Assembly (NCBI GenBank): GCA_964469905.1
Contig: CAYXZW010000091.1
Span: 1-6,067, forward strand
Source: MVRV01 sp964469905
GTDB lineage: Bacteria; Desulfobacterota; Syntrophia; Syntrophales; Smithellaceae
Length of the DNA stretch: 6,067 nt
Direction: 5' to 3'
How positions within the stretch are numbered: position 1 is the stretch's first letter; each line of letters begins with the position of its first letter. The translations under genes and the position numbers were made by a program. The notes under the pieces were generated by a model that saw only the letters and a list, made by a program, of their open reading frames with translations, did no database searches and had not been told where the DNA came from. Below are positions 6,000 through 6,067 of the stretch, piece after piece.

Positions 6000-6067
6000 C
6001 CCAAAAAGAAACGCATGTAGGGGTTAGCATAGAGCAGTACAAGAGCAACGACCAATGCGTAAATAGC
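5996..6067 (-). CDS. C-terminal end of an unidentified membrane protein (partial)
   Basis: An open frame enters from the right edge and stops with TAA at 5998-5996. The 23 visible residues begin AIYALVVALVLLYANPYM and end RFFLG. The first 14 are almost all hydrophobic, which suggests the last transmembrane helix of an integral membrane protein such as a transporter, ending in a short tail. It lies 51 bp upstream of the Cache-domain gene on the same strand, which fits a transporter-plus-sensor pair. Too little is visible to name a family. The remainder lies outside the window. Confidence 0.55.
   Translation of the reverse strand, partial: AIYALVVALVLLYANPYMRFFLG

Overview
The window looks like a chromosomal segment from a moderately AT-rich Gram-negative bacterium, most likely a Desulfobacterota ('Deltaproteobacteria') member of the Syntrophus/Smithella/Geobacter kind. 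That assignment is inference. It rests on the order CAT-anticodon tRNA, C4 zinc-ribbon coiled-coil protein, compact RNase HI, type-A RNase P RNA, then a PEP-using dikinase or synthase, which I associate with that group from general knowledge. No alignment was run. I see no mobile element, CRISPR array, prophage or integration scar.

Left half, plus strand (51-1930), is an RNA-metabolism block. A complete CAT-anticodon tRNA with encoded CCA is followed by a trailer of about 150 nt. The trailer holds a possible 43-residue small ORF, several competing RNA hairpins and a strong intrinsic terminator. Only 23 nt later comes a coiled-coil/zinc-ribbon protein gene, then, after a 4-nt gap, a compact RNase HI gene. 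After an 82-bp spacer with a plausible promoter comes rnpB, the RNase P RNA. The tRNA is a substrate of the RNase P whose RNA lies 1.5 kb downstream, and RNase HI acts on RNA-DNA hybrids.

Right half, minus strand (6067 down to 2004), reads from the right edge: the last 23 codons of an unidentified membrane protein; a 436-residue two-helix membrane protein with a periplasmic Cache-type sensory domain that ends just after the second helix in a tail of seven aspartates and a lysine; a tight terminator; a 215-bp gap with candidate promoters and a 19-bp perfect palindrome; and then ppsA, phosphoenolpyruvate synthase, complete with its catalytic histidine and cysteine. PpsA supplies PEP from pyruvate for gluconeogenesis, as expected in an anaerobe living on acids. 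rnpB and ppsA converge on one long hairpin that can terminate both.

The conserved genes are ordinary housekeeping genes. The parts deserving a second look are the tRNA trailer (small ORF, structured RNA or attenuator), the palindrome over the ppsA promoter, and the signalling-domain-less Cache receptor with its acidic tail.
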